Origin: CAVTQZ01 sp963737015
GTDB taxonomy: Bacteria > Actinomycetota > Acidimicrobiia > Acidimicrobiales > UBA8190
Direction: 5' to 3'
DNA: 64,000 bases
Assembly (NCBI GenBank): GCA_963737015.1
Contig: CAVTQZ010000001.1
Coordinates: forward strand, 372,001-436,000
The notes beneath the pieces were generated by a model. It was not told where the DNA came from. It ran no database searches and saw only the letters and a program-made list of their open reading frames with translations. A program made the position numbers and the translations under genes. Position 1 is the stretch's first letter, and every line of letters begins with the position of its first letter. Below, piece after piece: positions 54,400-63,129 of the stretch.

Positions 54400-55974
54400 C
54401 TAGGTCAAGACGGGCCCCTCCAGCCCCCGGGAAGGTGGCTCGAGCCGGCGATCCGGCTGGTGCTCGCGCACGGCTCGGGGACCCTCCACCACCGAGCACC
54501 AAGGCCTCGTCTCGAATGCACGGGTGAGGCCGATCCAGCTCATCTGATTGTGAGAGTCGACCATCAAGGCGCAGCCGGGCCGCCCGCGGGAGATCACATC
54601 AGGCGGAAGCCAGCGGCGTTGCGCGACAGAGGTGGTGACGGTGAGCGCTCGTTCCGGGCGTCGGGGGAAATGACCCCGCAGAAGCCGTGTGACCAGGGCC
54701 TCTGCTAGCCCAGGGACGCCTTCGGGGACCGGCGCGCTTATCGATTGGGTCTGGACCTCACGCTCTCCTGCAAGTGTCGAAAGAGCGTCCAAGGTGCGCA
54801 CGTCACCGATACCGGGCAGCACCACGGTCGTGCCGAAGAGGGAAAGGAATCCGTCAGCCCTGGCGCCCCAACGCGCACGGGCCTGTGACAGGTCCTGGAG
54901 GCACGCGAGCGTCAACAATCCCTGGCCCCCGCCCTCGCTCACCATCGTCGGCAGATCCGGCAACGGCGCGATGTTGGCGACCTCATCGAGCGCGAAGACG
55001 ATCGGCGCGTCGTGGCCGGCGCGTTGCTCGACTCCGTACGCCTCTCTGCTCGCCCGAGTGTTTACCCGTAGTGCGAACCGTCTGTAGGTCTCGTCGCGTA
55101 TCTCGTTCAACAGGGCCACTACCAACGGTGCGGCGAGTGCTTGTCGACTACCTGTCGCACATATGTAGAGAGTCCCGCCGGATTCTACGAACGACCCCGC
55201 GTCGAAATTGGGTGCGACAGTGGTTGCGAGCGCCGCTTCGCTCCGATACGCCGACAACACTCCCGACGTAGTCGACCAAATGCTGCTCTGCTCTCGCGCT
55301 TCGGTCACCGCGATGCCGGCGAGCTGATCGATGGCAGCGTCACGACCCCTTTGCTCGAGGATGCGCAGTGAGTGTGACGACTCCCTCCTGTCGACCCATC
55401 TCAGTACCTCGGCCATGTCGGCACCCCCGAGTGCCGCGGCGTGCAGCAAGGGGGCAAGCAAGGCTTGAGCGCGTTCGGTCCAATGGTCGAAAGCATCTGC
55501 GCGAGAGCTGAATCCCGCCGGTCGAACGGAAGCAACGAGGCTTCCTGCGACCAACAGTGCCTCGTCCCACGACTTGCATCTCGCGATGGGAGACCACCGC
55601 GCCTGCTTTACGCCTGGCGGCGCGTCGACTGTTCCGCTCGGGTCGTAGACGAAGCAAGGTCCTCTTCGAAGCCGAGCTGCAGCGGTGGAAGAGAGAACGT
55701 CGGGCTTGGTGGAGGTGGAGACGACGGCACCCTGGGCGGCCAGTACAGAGGGTATGACCAGGGCCGATGTCTTGCCCGACCTCGGCGGCCCGAGGGCCAG
55801 AATTGCCTGCTCTGGTGGGGCGAAGACCGGTCCGAAGTTTCCTGCTCCGAGGTAGAGCCCGTAGTCGGCTCGTCTCGCCGCCCGCTCTATCGCCGCGAGC
55901 GCTTCGCCTTCTGTGAGAACCGCGTCTCGCGGCGCGCGTGAAATGTGAGCGCGTGAATTCCCCGGATCAGTCAC
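54400..55974 (-). CDS. Orphan TraG/VirD4-like coupling ATPase
   Basis: The 524-residue protein has Walker A at LGPPRSGKTSALVIPS (about residues 61-76), Walker B at IVFALDEVANIAPLPDLP (about 320) and the conserved GGQGLLTLACLQDLSQARARWG and FGTTVVLPG blocks of the TraG/TraD/VirD4 family. No N-terminal membrane anchor is seen, unlike classical VirD4. No relaxase or type IV secretion genes are nearby. Its start overlaps the small upstream gene. Its stop lies 9 bp from the LexA box of imuA. Such solitary copies occur in actinobacteria; their role is unknown. Confidence 0.82.
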   Translation of the reverse strand: MTDPGNSRAHISRAPRDAVLTEGEALAAIERAARRADYGLYLGAGNFGPVFAPPEQAILALGPPRSGKTSALVIPSVLAAQGAVVSTSTKPDVLSSTAAARLRRGPCFVYDPSGTVDAPPGVKQARWSPIARCKSWDEALLVAGSLVASVRPAGFSSRADAFDHWTERAQALLAPLLHAAALGGADMAEVLRWVDRRESSHSLRILEQRGRDAAIDQLAGIAVTEAREQSSIWSTTSGVLSAYRSEAALATTVAPNFDAGSFVESGGTLYICATGSRQALAAPLVVALLNEIRDETYRRFALRVNTRASREAYGVEQRAGHDAPIVFALDEVANIAPLPDLPTMVSEGGGQGLLTLACLQDLSQARARWGARADGFLSLFGTTVVLPGIGDVRTLDALSTLAGEREVQTQSISAPVPEGVPGLAEALVTRLLRGHFPRRPERALTVTTSVAQRRWLPPDVISRGRPGCALMVDSHNQMSWIGLTRAFETRPWCSVVEGPRAVREHQPDRRLEPPSRGLEGPVLT

Positions 55975-56221
55975 CTCGTTCGGGACGAAAACTCAGAACG
56001 CCCTTTTTCACTCGGAGCGTCCCGCACAATCCTTGGAGATCGAGCGGATCGGTTGGCTGAGGCTCGTCGTTGCGCCTGTGCACATGTCGTCCTCTCAACA
56101 CCACGATCTCCCCGATGTGGGGACCAAGGGTGATCGTCAGCTCGATGCGCATGTCGCCGTCGTCGAGGATCTCGGCTTCGATCACGATGACGTCGTAGGT
56201 GCCGTCAGGCAGGTTTGACAT
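55967..56221 (-). CDS. Small beta-rich protein paired with the TraG-like ATPase
   Basis: An 84-residue product from ATG 56221: SNLPDGTYDVIVIEAEILDD and MRIELTITLGPHIGEIVVLR suggest alternating beta strands, possibly an OB-like barrel. It overlaps the ATPase start by 8 bp, so translation is coupled. Longer in-frame starts exist up to 56347. Not recognised; its fixed pairing suggests a DNA- or substrate-binding partner, which is inference. Confidence 0.6.
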   Translation of the reverse strand: MSNLPDGTYDVIVIEAEILDDGDMRIELTITLGPHIGEIVVLRGRHVHRRNDEPQPTDPLDLQGLCGTLRVKKGVLSFRPERGD

Positions 56222-56373
56222 GGTGAAAATCGTGGCATGACTTCGGCTTTCGTTCTTTGAGGAATGACGATGGACCTGCGCGACACCTACGTTGAACGAG
56301 TGAGTTCTCTCGCTTTGTCGCACACTTCCTTGCTGAATTCCTGTCACGAAAGTGGACGCGATGATGAGAATGC

Positions 56374-56402
56374 TTGACTTTTGCGCGAAAAACCTCTGTT
56401 AT
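56374..56402 (+). promoter_or_regulatory. Sigma-70-type promoter of the H1-like unit
   Basis: TTGACT (56374-56379), a 17-bp spacer and TGTTAT (56397-56402) sit in a locally AT-rich stretch, unusual for this window. Transcription would start about 56409, followed by a strong GGAGGAGGTG ribosome site at 56422-56431. Confidence 0.7.
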
Positions 56403-56433
56403 TAGTGAGATTGCATTTTATGGAGGAGGTGCA

Positions 56434-56691
56434 TTGAACGTGTCGTACCGCGTTGACGACGTCTTCGAGACGGCGTCGATGGCGAAACGCGATGTGGACG
56501 CGGTCTCGAGATCAGCCGTCTATGTGGTCGCAAATGATCTCGAAAGTTCGACCGGGGCCCGTGGTGGTCCTGCGCAAAAGATCGTCAGACATGTCCCGGC
56601 CCCACAGGCCGCAGGCGTGTCGCGGCGAGCAAAGCAGCAAAGCAATCGGCCAGAAAGGCCGTCAGGCATGTCGAGGCGAGCTTTTCGCTGA
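56434..56691 (+). CDS. Hypothetical 85-aa protein upstream of the H1-like gene
   Basis: TTG 56434 or GTG 56440 follows a near-perfect Shine-Dalgarno. The product begins NVSYRVDDVFETASMAKRDV and ends in a basic, low-complexity tail (SRRAKQQSNRPERPSGMSRR). Its 3' third is made of the same imperfect DNA repeat that continues into the H1-like leader. Not recognised. The strong promoter and ribosome site argue that it is translated. Confidence 0.5.
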   Translation: MNVSYRVDDVFETASMAKRDVDAVSRSAVYVVANDLESSTGARGGPAQKIVRHVPAPQAAGVSRRAKQQSNRPERPSGMSRRAFR

Positions 56692-56738
56692 GACGTGTTC
56701 CGACGAGGAAAGCAAATAAGCGATCGGCCAGAAGGCCG
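56647..56738 (+). repeat. Repeated stem-loop sequence before the H1-like gene
   Basis: Two copies of a small hairpin, CGGCC-AGAAA-GGCCG (56647-56661) and CGGCC-AGAA-GGCCG (56725-56738), each preceded by agc(a/g)atc. Around them, (c/g)agg-c(g/a)tgtcg-ggcgag elements recur. Could act as an mRNA stabiliser or attenuator. Confidence 0.5.
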
Positions 56739-56756
56739 TTAAGGAGGGCGTCTACG

Positions 56757-57248
56757 ATGCCAGTCAAGAGAGCAAGGAAGAGTGCGAAAAGGGCCACGAA
56801 ACGGGCTCCCGCACGCAAGGCCGCGAGGCGGACCACCAAGAAGCGGTCCACCGCCAAGCGGGCTCCCGCACGCAAGGCGACGAGGCGGACCACGAAGAAG
56901 CGGTCCCCTGCCAAGAGGCGGTCCACCGCAAAGCGGGCTCCTGCACGCAAGGCTGCGAAGCGGACCACGAAGAAGCGGGCCACGAAGAAGCGGGCTCCCG
57001 CACGCAAGGCTGCGAAGCGGACCACGAAGAAGCGGGCCACGAAGAAGCGGGCTCCCGCACGCAAGGCTGCGAAGCGCACCACCAAGAAGCGGGCCACCGC
57101 CAAGCGCACGACCAAGAAGCGCGCCACGAAGCGGGCTCCCGCACGCAGGCGGACCACGAAGAAGGCTGCATCTTCGGAATCGACCCCGAAGCGCGTAGCC
57201 GCTCGTCGTGTCACCCGTCGTGCACCTGCGCGCAGGACGAGCCGCTAA
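56757..57248 (+). CDS. Histone-H1-like lysine/arginine-rich DNA-binding protein
   Basis: A 163-residue protein almost wholly of K, R, A, T and P, in repeats of the type KRAPARKAAKRTTKKRATK. It resembles H1-like tails of actinobacterial HU/HupB and chlamydial HC proteins, but has no HU domain. AAGGAGGG precedes the ATG. It should bind DNA non-specifically and compact the nucleoid, or act as an RNA/ribosome-associated polycation. A terminator hairpin follows. Confidence 0.85.
   Translation: MPVKRARKSAKRATKRAPARKAARRTTKKRSTAKRAPARKATRRTTKKRSPAKRRSTAKRAPARKAAKRTTKKRATKKRAPARKAAKRTTKKRATKKRAPARKAAKRTTKKRATAKRTTKKRATKRAPARRRTTKKAASSESTPKRVAARRVTRRAPARRTSR
56806..57150 (+). repeat. Tandem DNA repeats within the H1-like gene
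   Basis: Units of about 54-57 bp built on cgggctcccgcacgcaaggc and accacgaagaagcgg are repeated about five times, three nearly perfectly (around 56940-57065). Copy number may vary between strains or be collapsed in assembly. Confidence 0.8.
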
Positions 57249-57306
57249 CCGGTAGTCGCAACTGGGATCGGCCGGAATATCCGGCCATTCCCACGAAGAG
57301 AGTCGA

Positions 57307-57328
57307 CGGGGGGCCTTCGGGCCCCCCG
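57307..57328. terminator. Strong hairpin terminator between H1-like gene and cofC
   Basis: CGGGGGGCC-TTCG-GGCCCCCCG: nine perfectly paired bases closed by a UUCG tetraloop, between two convergent genes. Likely bidirectional. Confidence 0.85.
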
Positions 57329-57337
57329 TTCGCATCT

Positions 57338-57931
57338 TCAGGCGAATGGCACCAAGCCCGTCGGGATGTCCGCAGGCTCGTCCACGTCCCACGCGAGATC
57401 CGGCTCTCGCAGCGTCCTGAGCGCCACGCGAAGGCGGCGAGCCTCTGCTGCATGGCGGGAATAGGAACCTGGCCCGTACGAGAAACGAAACGGCTGGCCG
57501 GCGGGCAGGCAAAGGACGTTCGTACCGTCGTCGCGCCTGTCGGGTACGAGGGTGATCCCCATGAACCCCGTGAGGTGGGAAAGACCGTGGGCCAGCGGCA
57601 GATCGCCGTGCGCGACGACTATCTCCGCGGCTCCCGCATCCGCCAGCTTCGCCACTCCCGCTTCGACCGCACCGTTCAGGCCGCGGCCCGGTTCGCGGAG
57701 CACGATCGCGCCCTGCGCCCCGGCCCACTCGGCGACGGTTTCGTCGTCGCACACGACCGCAGCTCTGAGCGGCCTGGCAGCGCGCAGCACGTGCTCAGCC
57801 ATCGACCTCGCCAGCTCGCCGCGCTGGACGCGATCCAATGACGGAGCCAGGCGCTTTTTTGCGTGGGAGAACGCCTTTACAGGAACGAGCACGACGCTGC
57901 CGCTCAATCGAGGCAGGACCTGCTCGCTCAT
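57338..57931 (-). CDS. cofC: 2-phospho-L-lactate / phosphoenolpyruvate guanylyltransferase
   Basis: A 197-residue CofC/FbiD: VVLVPVKAFSHAKKRLAPSL is the nucleotide-binding start, DDETVAEWAGAQGAIVLREP the second block, GLNGAVEAGVAKL and VVAHGDLPLAHGL follow, and FSYGPGSYSRHAAEARRLRV closes. It makes the guanylylated precursor for coenzyme F420. ATG 57931 is chosen where homology begins. Lying beside gpsA, as in mycobacteria, it supports the F420-type assignment of the LLM proteins in this window. Confidence 0.9.
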   Translation of the reverse strand: MSEQVLPRLSGSVVLVPVKAFSHAKKRLAPSLDRVQRGELARSMAEHVLRAARPLRAAVVCDDETVAEWAGAQGAIVLREPGRGLNGAVEAGVAKLADAGAAEIVVAHGDLPLAHGLSHLTGFMGITLVPDRRDDGTNVLCLPAGQPFRFSYGPGSYSRHAAEARRLRVALRTLREPDLAWDVDEPADIPTGLVPFA

Positions 57932-57997
57932 CGCGAGGGATCCTATGGCGCTTCGACCGGAGCCGTGCCGCTCGCTGAGGGATCGTAGGGTGGGTCC

Positions 57998-59011
57998 GTG
58001 TACACGAAAGTAGCCGTGATCGGCGCGGGCACCTGGGGGACCACGGTGGCGAACATCGCCGCCGGCCGTGCCCCGACGGTGTTGTGGGCGCGCCGAGAGG
58101 AGCTCGCCGACCAGATCGACACCTCCCACGAGAACCGCGACTATCTGCCGGGGACGTTGCTGCGCGACTCCCTTGTTTCGACAGCCGTACTCGAAGACGC
58201 GGTCTCGTCGGCTTCGCTCGTGGTGATGGCGGTTCCCTCACACGGATTTCGGGACGTGCTCGAGAAGCTCGCACCCCATGTGCCGTCTGGAGTTCCGGTG
58301 GTCAGCTTGGCCAAGGGCATCGAGCGCGAGTCCAAGCTGCGTATGACCCAGGTGATCGAGCAGGTGCTGCCGGCCAGCCCCCGCGGAGTGATCAGCGGCC
58401 CCAACCTCGCGCACGAGATCGCCGCGGGCCACCCGGCCGCGACCGTCGTCGCGATGACGGATCCCGCAGCCGCCGAAGAGGTGCAGGAGCTGCTTCGCAC
58501 CGATGCGTTTCGTGTCTACACCAACCCCGACGTGATCGGCTGCGAGATAGCAGGCGCCACGAAGAACGTGCTCGCAGTCGCCGCCGGCATCGTCGATGGC
58601 TTGGGCCTCGGCGACTCCTCTCGTGCTGCTCTCATGACCCGAGGCCTCGCCGAGCTGGGCCGGCTCGAAATCGCGATGGGTGGAGAGATGGTGACGGTCG
58701 GCGGGCTTGCAGGTGTCGGCGACCTAATAGCCACTTGCACGAGTCCCCTCAGCCGCAACCGGCGCGTGGGTGTCGAGCTGGGCCGGGGCCGCACGCTCGA
58801 CGAGATCCTCTCCGGGACGAGGATGGTCGCAGAGGGAGTCAAGACGGCGAGGCCTCTTCTCGACATGGCAGAAGACGTCGACGTGGAGATGCCCATCGCC
58901 GAACAGGTCGCAGCGGTCCTCGACGGTGTGCACACACCCTCAGAAGCCATCGAGGCGCTCATGCACCGCTCGGCGAAACCCGAGTTCGGACAGTTGGGCC
59001 CCCGGACATGA
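57998..59011 (+). CDS. gpsA: NAD(P)-dependent glycerol-3-phosphate dehydrogenase
   Basis: A 337-residue enzyme: VAVIGAGTWGTTVANIAA is the Rossmann loop, VVSLAKGIERES and GVISGPNLAHEIAAGHPAA follow, GCEIAGATKNVLAVAAGI contains the catalytic Lys, and GLAGVGDLIATCTSPLSRNR closes the active site. It reduces DHAP to sn-glycerol-3-phosphate for lipid synthesis. It diverges from cofC and overlaps the cyclase gene (ATGA). Confidence 0.94.
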   Translation: MYTKVAVIGAGTWGTTVANIAAGRAPTVLWARREELADQIDTSHENRDYLPGTLLRDSLVSTAVLEDAVSSASLVVMAVPSHGFRDVLEKLAPHVPSGVPVVSLAKGIERESKLRMTQVIEQVLPASPRGVISGPNLAHEIAAGHPAATVVAMTDPAAAEEVQELLRTDAFRVYTNPDVIGCEIAGATKNVLAVAAGIVDGLGLGDSSRAALMTRGLAELGRLEIAMGGEMVTVGGLAGVGDLIATCTSPLSRNRRVGVELGRGRTLDEILSGTRMVAEGVKTARPLLDMAEDVDVEMPIAEQVAAVLDGVHTPSEAIEALMHRSAKPEFGQLGPRT

Positions 59012-60420
59012 GGGGCCAAACCGACAGGGCACACGACGCCGCCCTGAAGCGCATCCGCAAGTTGCTCAGGGACAGCGGCGCCTCCGAAGACGACATTCGT
59101 CGCGCAGAGCGAGACGACCTTCTAGATCTTCTCGTTGCCGATCGCTTGCTCGTCCCGAGCGAGGCTCGTTACGACGAGGCGGAGGTGGCCCGGGTCACCG
59201 GGACGCCGATCGAGCTGAACCGAAAGTTCTGGCGAGCTCTCGGCTTTCCCGACCCCACCCCGGACGAGAAGATGTTCACCGATCTTGACATCAAGGCGAT
59301 CAAAGACCTCGAGTCGATGGTGACGCTCGGCTTGTCGGACGTGGATACCTTGCTGCAACAAGCTCGCGTGATCGGTTCGTCGATGGCCCGGATCGCGGAC
59401 GCGCAAGTCTCTCCGGCGATGGTCGGGATGTTCTCGATGCCCGAGTCCGACGACAGCGTCGAAGCCGCTGACCACTTCGCCCGCATCGCCCACGAGATGC
59501 TCCCCGTCACCGCCAGCCTGCTGGAATTCGTCTGGAGGCGCCACGTCCAGGCGGCGATTCGTCGGGCCATGACACGTCGTACCGCCGGCAGGAGCGCCGG
59601 CCTTCCTGAGCTCTGCGTCGGCTTCGCCGACATGGTCGGCTTCACCATCCTCAGCCAGCAGCTCTCGGAGGAGGAACTCGGCGTCATGGTGAGCAGGTTC
59701 GAGGACGTGGCGCACGACGTGGTCACGGCCCGGGGGGGACGGGTCGTGAAGATGATCGGGGACGAGGCGATGTTCGTCACCGAGTCGCTCACCTCCGCAG
59801 CGAACATCGCCCTTGCTCTGGCCGAGACCTATGCGGACGACGAGATGCTCTCGGACGTGAAGGTGGCTCTCGCAGTCGGGCCGGTGCTCGTACAGGACGG
59901 CGACTATTACGGTCCTGTGGTGAACCTCGCCAACCGCATGGCCGACATCGCGGCACCAGGCAGTGTGCTCGTCACCGACGAGTTCCACGGACGCCTGCTC
60001 GAGGAGACGGGGGCTTCGTCACGAGCGTCACGAGAGCATGACCAAGACTCGGACGATGGAAGTTCCCACAACGGGGGCTACGCCTTCAGCGCTTTGCGCC
60101 CGCGGGTCCTGAAGGACGTCGGGCGTGTACAGCTTTGGTCGCTCTACCGCCCAGGGGCCGAGCCCCACCGTCTCGACCGTCGGATCGGTCGCCGGTGGGA
60201 GCGGCTCTCGGAAGCCGTGGCCGAGCTCGAAGACCTGCGCGAGCGTGGTGAAAAGCTGATCTCCTCCGGATTGCGAGTTGCCACCCAGGTCGAATCAGCG
60301 TCCAGCGCGGTCGTTCGTGGTCTTACCGACGGGACGCGTCCCGGTGCGGAAGAGCCGGTGCGTCGCCGGCGTGGCTCACGTGGGCGCGCAGCGGAAGGTG
60401 GCGATACCGAAGGGGCGTAG
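59008..60420 (+). CDS. Class III adenylate cyclase with N-terminal regulatory domain
   Basis: A 470-residue soluble protein. Residues about 15-190 resemble the adenylate-cyclase regulatory domain of mycobacterial Rv1264 (EDDIRRAERDDLLDLLVADR and MARIADAQVSP). The catalytic domain follows: VGFADMVGFTILSQQLSEEE with the first metal Asp, RVVKMIGDEAMFVTESL with Lys (adenine-selecting) and the second Asp, and GPVVNLANRMADIA with the transition-state Asn. Rv1264's domain is pH-responsive; that is only an analogy here. It overlaps gpsA (ATGA) and, antisense, the end of the mannosidase gene by 45 bp. Confidence 0.88.
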   Translation: MRGQTDRAHDAALKRIRKLLRDSGASEDDIRRAERDDLLDLLVADRLLVPSEARYDEAEVARVTGTPIELNRKFWRALGFPDPTPDEKMFTDLDIKAIKDLESMVTLGLSDVDTLLQQARVIGSSMARIADAQVSPAMVGMFSMPESDDSVEAADHFARIAHEMLPVTASLLEFVWRRHVQAAIRRAMTRRTAGRSAGLPELCVGFADMVGFTILSQQLSEEELGVMVSRFEDVAHDVVTARGGRVVKMIGDEAMFVTESLTSAANIALALAETYADDEMLSDVKVALAVGPVLVQDGDYYGPVVNLANRMADIAAPGSVLVTDEFHGRLLEETGASSRASREHDQDSDDGSSHNGGYAFSALRPRVLKDVGRVQLWSLYRPGAEPHRLDRRIGRRWERLSEAVAELEDLRERGEKLISSGLRVATQVESASSAVVRGLTDGTRPGAEEPVRRRRGSRGRAAEGGDTEGA

Positions 60421-63108
60421 GGGGAAAGCCCCGTCGAAAGGCTCGAGTGTCCGTCCTCTGAGGTCCACGAGCCAGCCGGTTCGGCCCGGGACGCGCACCG
60501 TGGTGTGGGAATCGGCAGGATTGAACACCCGTACCTCGAGCACGCCCGCCACTCGGCGCACAGAGGACACCTTCGCGCCTTCGACCTCGAGTGCGCTAGT
60601 ACGCGGCTCCAAGGACCCACCGCCGGGCGAATGGACGATCTCGAGGGGGAGCAGTGCGTCGTCGGCGAACTCGTAAGGATCGTCGCATCGCGCGCAGATC
60701 GCGTAACTGAACTCGATCGGACGGCCCTGCAGCTGCAGCCCATCCGCAGGGATGATGGGTCCCGCTGGAAGGGGGCGGTAAGCCATGCCGAGGCGCGAGA
60801 GCATCCCCGTCGAGCGAAGGACCGTGAGGGCGATCTCGTTGGCCCGTCGGCTCTGGTCCTCGCCCGTGATGTCCACGAGCTCGTATTCGACGAGACCCTC
60901 GTGAGCGACCGTGAGGCCTCCTGCGCTTACGAATCGCTTCGAGGGAAACGTGGGGAGACCGAGCTCGTCGGTACGGCCTTCGGCGTCCAGGCCTCGGCGG
61001 ACGACCGCGAAGGCACACTCTGCCTCGGAAAGGTCCGCCGGCTCGAGCAGGGGCAGATGGACACGCAGGCGATGATCACGCGACGGGTTCACGAACTTCG
61101 TGTGGATGCGGACGAAGGGTTCCTCGGCTCGAAGTTCGACGGTCGTAGAGATGTCGACACCGACGTCGCCGGAGCGCGAACGGGTGGATTCGTCGACGCG
61201 TTCGGGCCATCTGTAGCGCGAGTGCACGAGGACTCGCGCTCGGACCGGGCCGCGGTCGAGCACCTCGAGCTCGACAGTTTCGGGAGCCTCGACGAGCCGG
61301 TCCGAGACGGGAGGGGAGTAGTTGTAAGAGTCGCCGTGGTCGCCTCCGTCCACGAGCTTTCCGAATCCCCGCGTCCCGTCGATCGAGAAGGTTCCGTCGG
61401 TGGGGTCGACCTCCACGGTGACGAGACCATTTCGCATGGTGACGGGCCCCGACCTGGGGTCGCCCCCACTCTCTTCGGCGGAGACCGGGTTCGTGAGCGG
61501 CGCGAGGGAGAGCTTGCCCCAGCCGAACCCCGGAACATCCTCCGTCCACGCGAGGACCGCACTGGTCGGTGGCTGGTCGATTCGCACCCTCACCACGGAG
61601 TCGGGGCGCGCTCCGAGTCTCGTGTAGAGGTCCTGTTTGATCGACGATATCGGAACACCGATTCGCTCTTCGCCACCGAAGGCGATCGTGATGTCGATGC
61701 CGGTGTCGTCCTCTGAGACCGACACGTCCTGGATCCATGTATGGGTGTCTATCTGGCTGCCGTCCGGCAACATCCCGAGGATCGTGCGGACAGTAGCGGC
61801 ATCAAGTGTGAGCGCCCCGAGGCCCCGCGGGATGCCGAAGGCGCCGGGCTCCTCCGGAAGCCTCTGGGTGTTCGCAGGCGTCTCGTCACCCGGAAGCACG
61901 ATCTCCACCATTCCCCTTCGGGTGAAGGGAGAGGGGTTGACTACGTAAGCACCGGCTTCCGGCAGGAACCGGGCGAGGTGCGAAAGCGCTTGTTCGGAAA
62001 GGCCTTGGGCGATCTGACGGGCCTGTGCGTAGCGGACGAGCACCGCATCGACAACGTCGTCGACGGAGCATGCGCAGACCGAGTCGTGGGCGGCGTTGCG
62101 CACCATCTCGCGCCACGCCAACTCGAGCAGGCGGGTAGGCCAGCGTTCGGGCGGGAGGAACAGGGCGCTGTACGGCTCGGCGCGCCTCTCGAGCTCGGTT
62201 TCGGCCGACGACGCGCTTCGTTTCACGTCGACCCTGTTCGATGCCACACCCATCAGGACGTTCGCACGAATCCCAGACCTGAGCTCGCCCTTCCAGCGTT
62301 CGAGGTCCTTCGAGGGCGCCGAGGAGAGATACTCGCTGAGCGACGCGACTCGGATCTCGTAGTCGTCCTGGATCTCGTTGGCCTCTGCGACGACGCGCCC
62401 GAGCCACGGCTGCGGCTGTTGGTGGTCGGTGCCGTCCATGAACAGCATGTCGCCGATCAGGAAGTCGGAGACCTCTTTCTCGTGATCGGATATTCGCCGA
62501 ACCAGGGCCTTGGCGTCGTCTGGGATCGACGCTCCGTTTCCGTAGCCCACGACGAGGTACTCGGCCCGCACCGTCGATCCGTCGGGCGCCTCCCACCAAA
62601 AAGCGTTCTGTGTGACTTGCGACGGAACGCCCCGCCAGACGACTGAGTGCTCGAATCCGGCCAGGCGAAGCAGCTGCGGCATCTGGGCTATGTGGCCGAA
62701 CATGTCCGGTAGGTAGCCGACCTCCATCACACCGCCGAAGGCGGTGCCGCGGCTCATGCCGAGTTGAAGGTCACGGATGATCGTCTCGCCGGAAACCAGG
62801 AACTCGTCCATGAGGATGTACCAGGGCCCCATCGTGAGCCTGCCGGACGAGCACAGAGAACGGATGCGCTCCTCGTTCTCCGGACGGACATCGAGGTAGT
62901 CGTCGACCACGGCCATCTGGCCGTCGAGGAGAAAGGTCCGGTACGACGAGTCGCGCTCGAGGAGTTCCACGAGACCATCGAGGAGGTCCACGAGCTTCAG
63001 CCGGAAGGTCTGAAACGGCTCGTACCATTCGCGGTCCCAGTGCGTGTGGGGCACGATCCACACCCGCCTTTGGGCGCCGTGAGCTGGCGTTTCGTTTTCG
63101 ACCTCCAT
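60376..63108 (-). CDS. Alpha-mannosidase, glycoside hydrolase family 38
   Basis: A 910-residue GH38 enzyme: VWIVPHTHWDREWYEPFQTF starts the catalytic domain with zinc ligands, GYLPDMFGHIAQMPQLLRLA carries the nucleophile Asp, and AHDSVCACSVDDVVDAVLVR is the second zinc-site region (about residue 340). Beta-sandwich domains fill the C-terminal half. No signal peptide, so cytosolic recycling of mannose-containing glycans is likely. A GT61 gene lies just upstream on the same strand. Confidence 0.92.
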   Translation of the reverse strand: MEVENETPAHGAQRRVWIVPHTHWDREWYEPFQTFRLKLVDLLDGLVELLERDSSYRTFLLDGQMAVVDDYLDVRPENEERIRSLCSSGRLTMGPWYILMDEFLVSGETIIRDLQLGMSRGTAFGGVMEVGYLPDMFGHIAQMPQLLRLAGFEHSVVWRGVPSQVTQNAFWWEAPDGSTVRAEYLVVGYGNGASIPDDAKALVRRISDHEKEVSDFLIGDMLFMDGTDHQQPQPWLGRVVAEANEIQDDYEIRVASLSEYLSSAPSKDLERWKGELRSGIRANVLMGVASNRVDVKRSASSAETELERRAEPYSALFLPPERWPTRLLELAWREMVRNAAHDSVCACSVDDVVDAVLVRYAQARQIAQGLSEQALSHLARFLPEAGAYVVNPSPFTRRGMVEIVLPGDETPANTQRLPEEPGAFGIPRGLGALTLDAATVRTILGMLPDGSQIDTHTWIQDVSVSEDDTGIDITIAFGGEERIGVPISSIKQDLYTRLGARPDSVVRVRIDQPPTSAVLAWTEDVPGFGWGKLSLAPLTNPVSAEESGGDPRSGPVTMRNGLVTVEVDPTDGTFSIDGTRGFGKLVDGGDHGDSYNYSPPVSDRLVEAPETVELEVLDRGPVRARVLVHSRYRWPERVDESTRSRSGDVGVDISTTVELRAEEPFVRIHTKFVNPSRDHRLRVHLPLLEPADLSEAECAFAVVRRGLDAEGRTDELGLPTFPSKRFVSAGGLTVAHEGLVEYELVDITGEDQSRRANEIALTVLRSTGMLSRLGMAYRPLPAGPIIPADGLQLQGRPIEFSYAICARCDDPYEFADDALLPLEIVHSPGGGSLEPRTSALEVEGAKVSSVRRVAGVLEVRVFNPADSHTTVRVPGRTGWLVDLRGRTLEPFDGAFPLRPFGIATFRCAPT

Positions 63109-63129
63109 AGTTTCGCCGAGCCTAATGGC

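Noticed and set aside
56757..57248. CRISPR array or minisatellite
   Set aside because: The repeats are in one open frame encoding a lysine/arginine protein and lack distinct spacers.
58084..59007. Long extension of the cyclase frame through gpsA
   Set aside because: Arg-rich out-of-frame translation of gpsA; the cyclase starts at ATG 59008 inside the gpsA stop.
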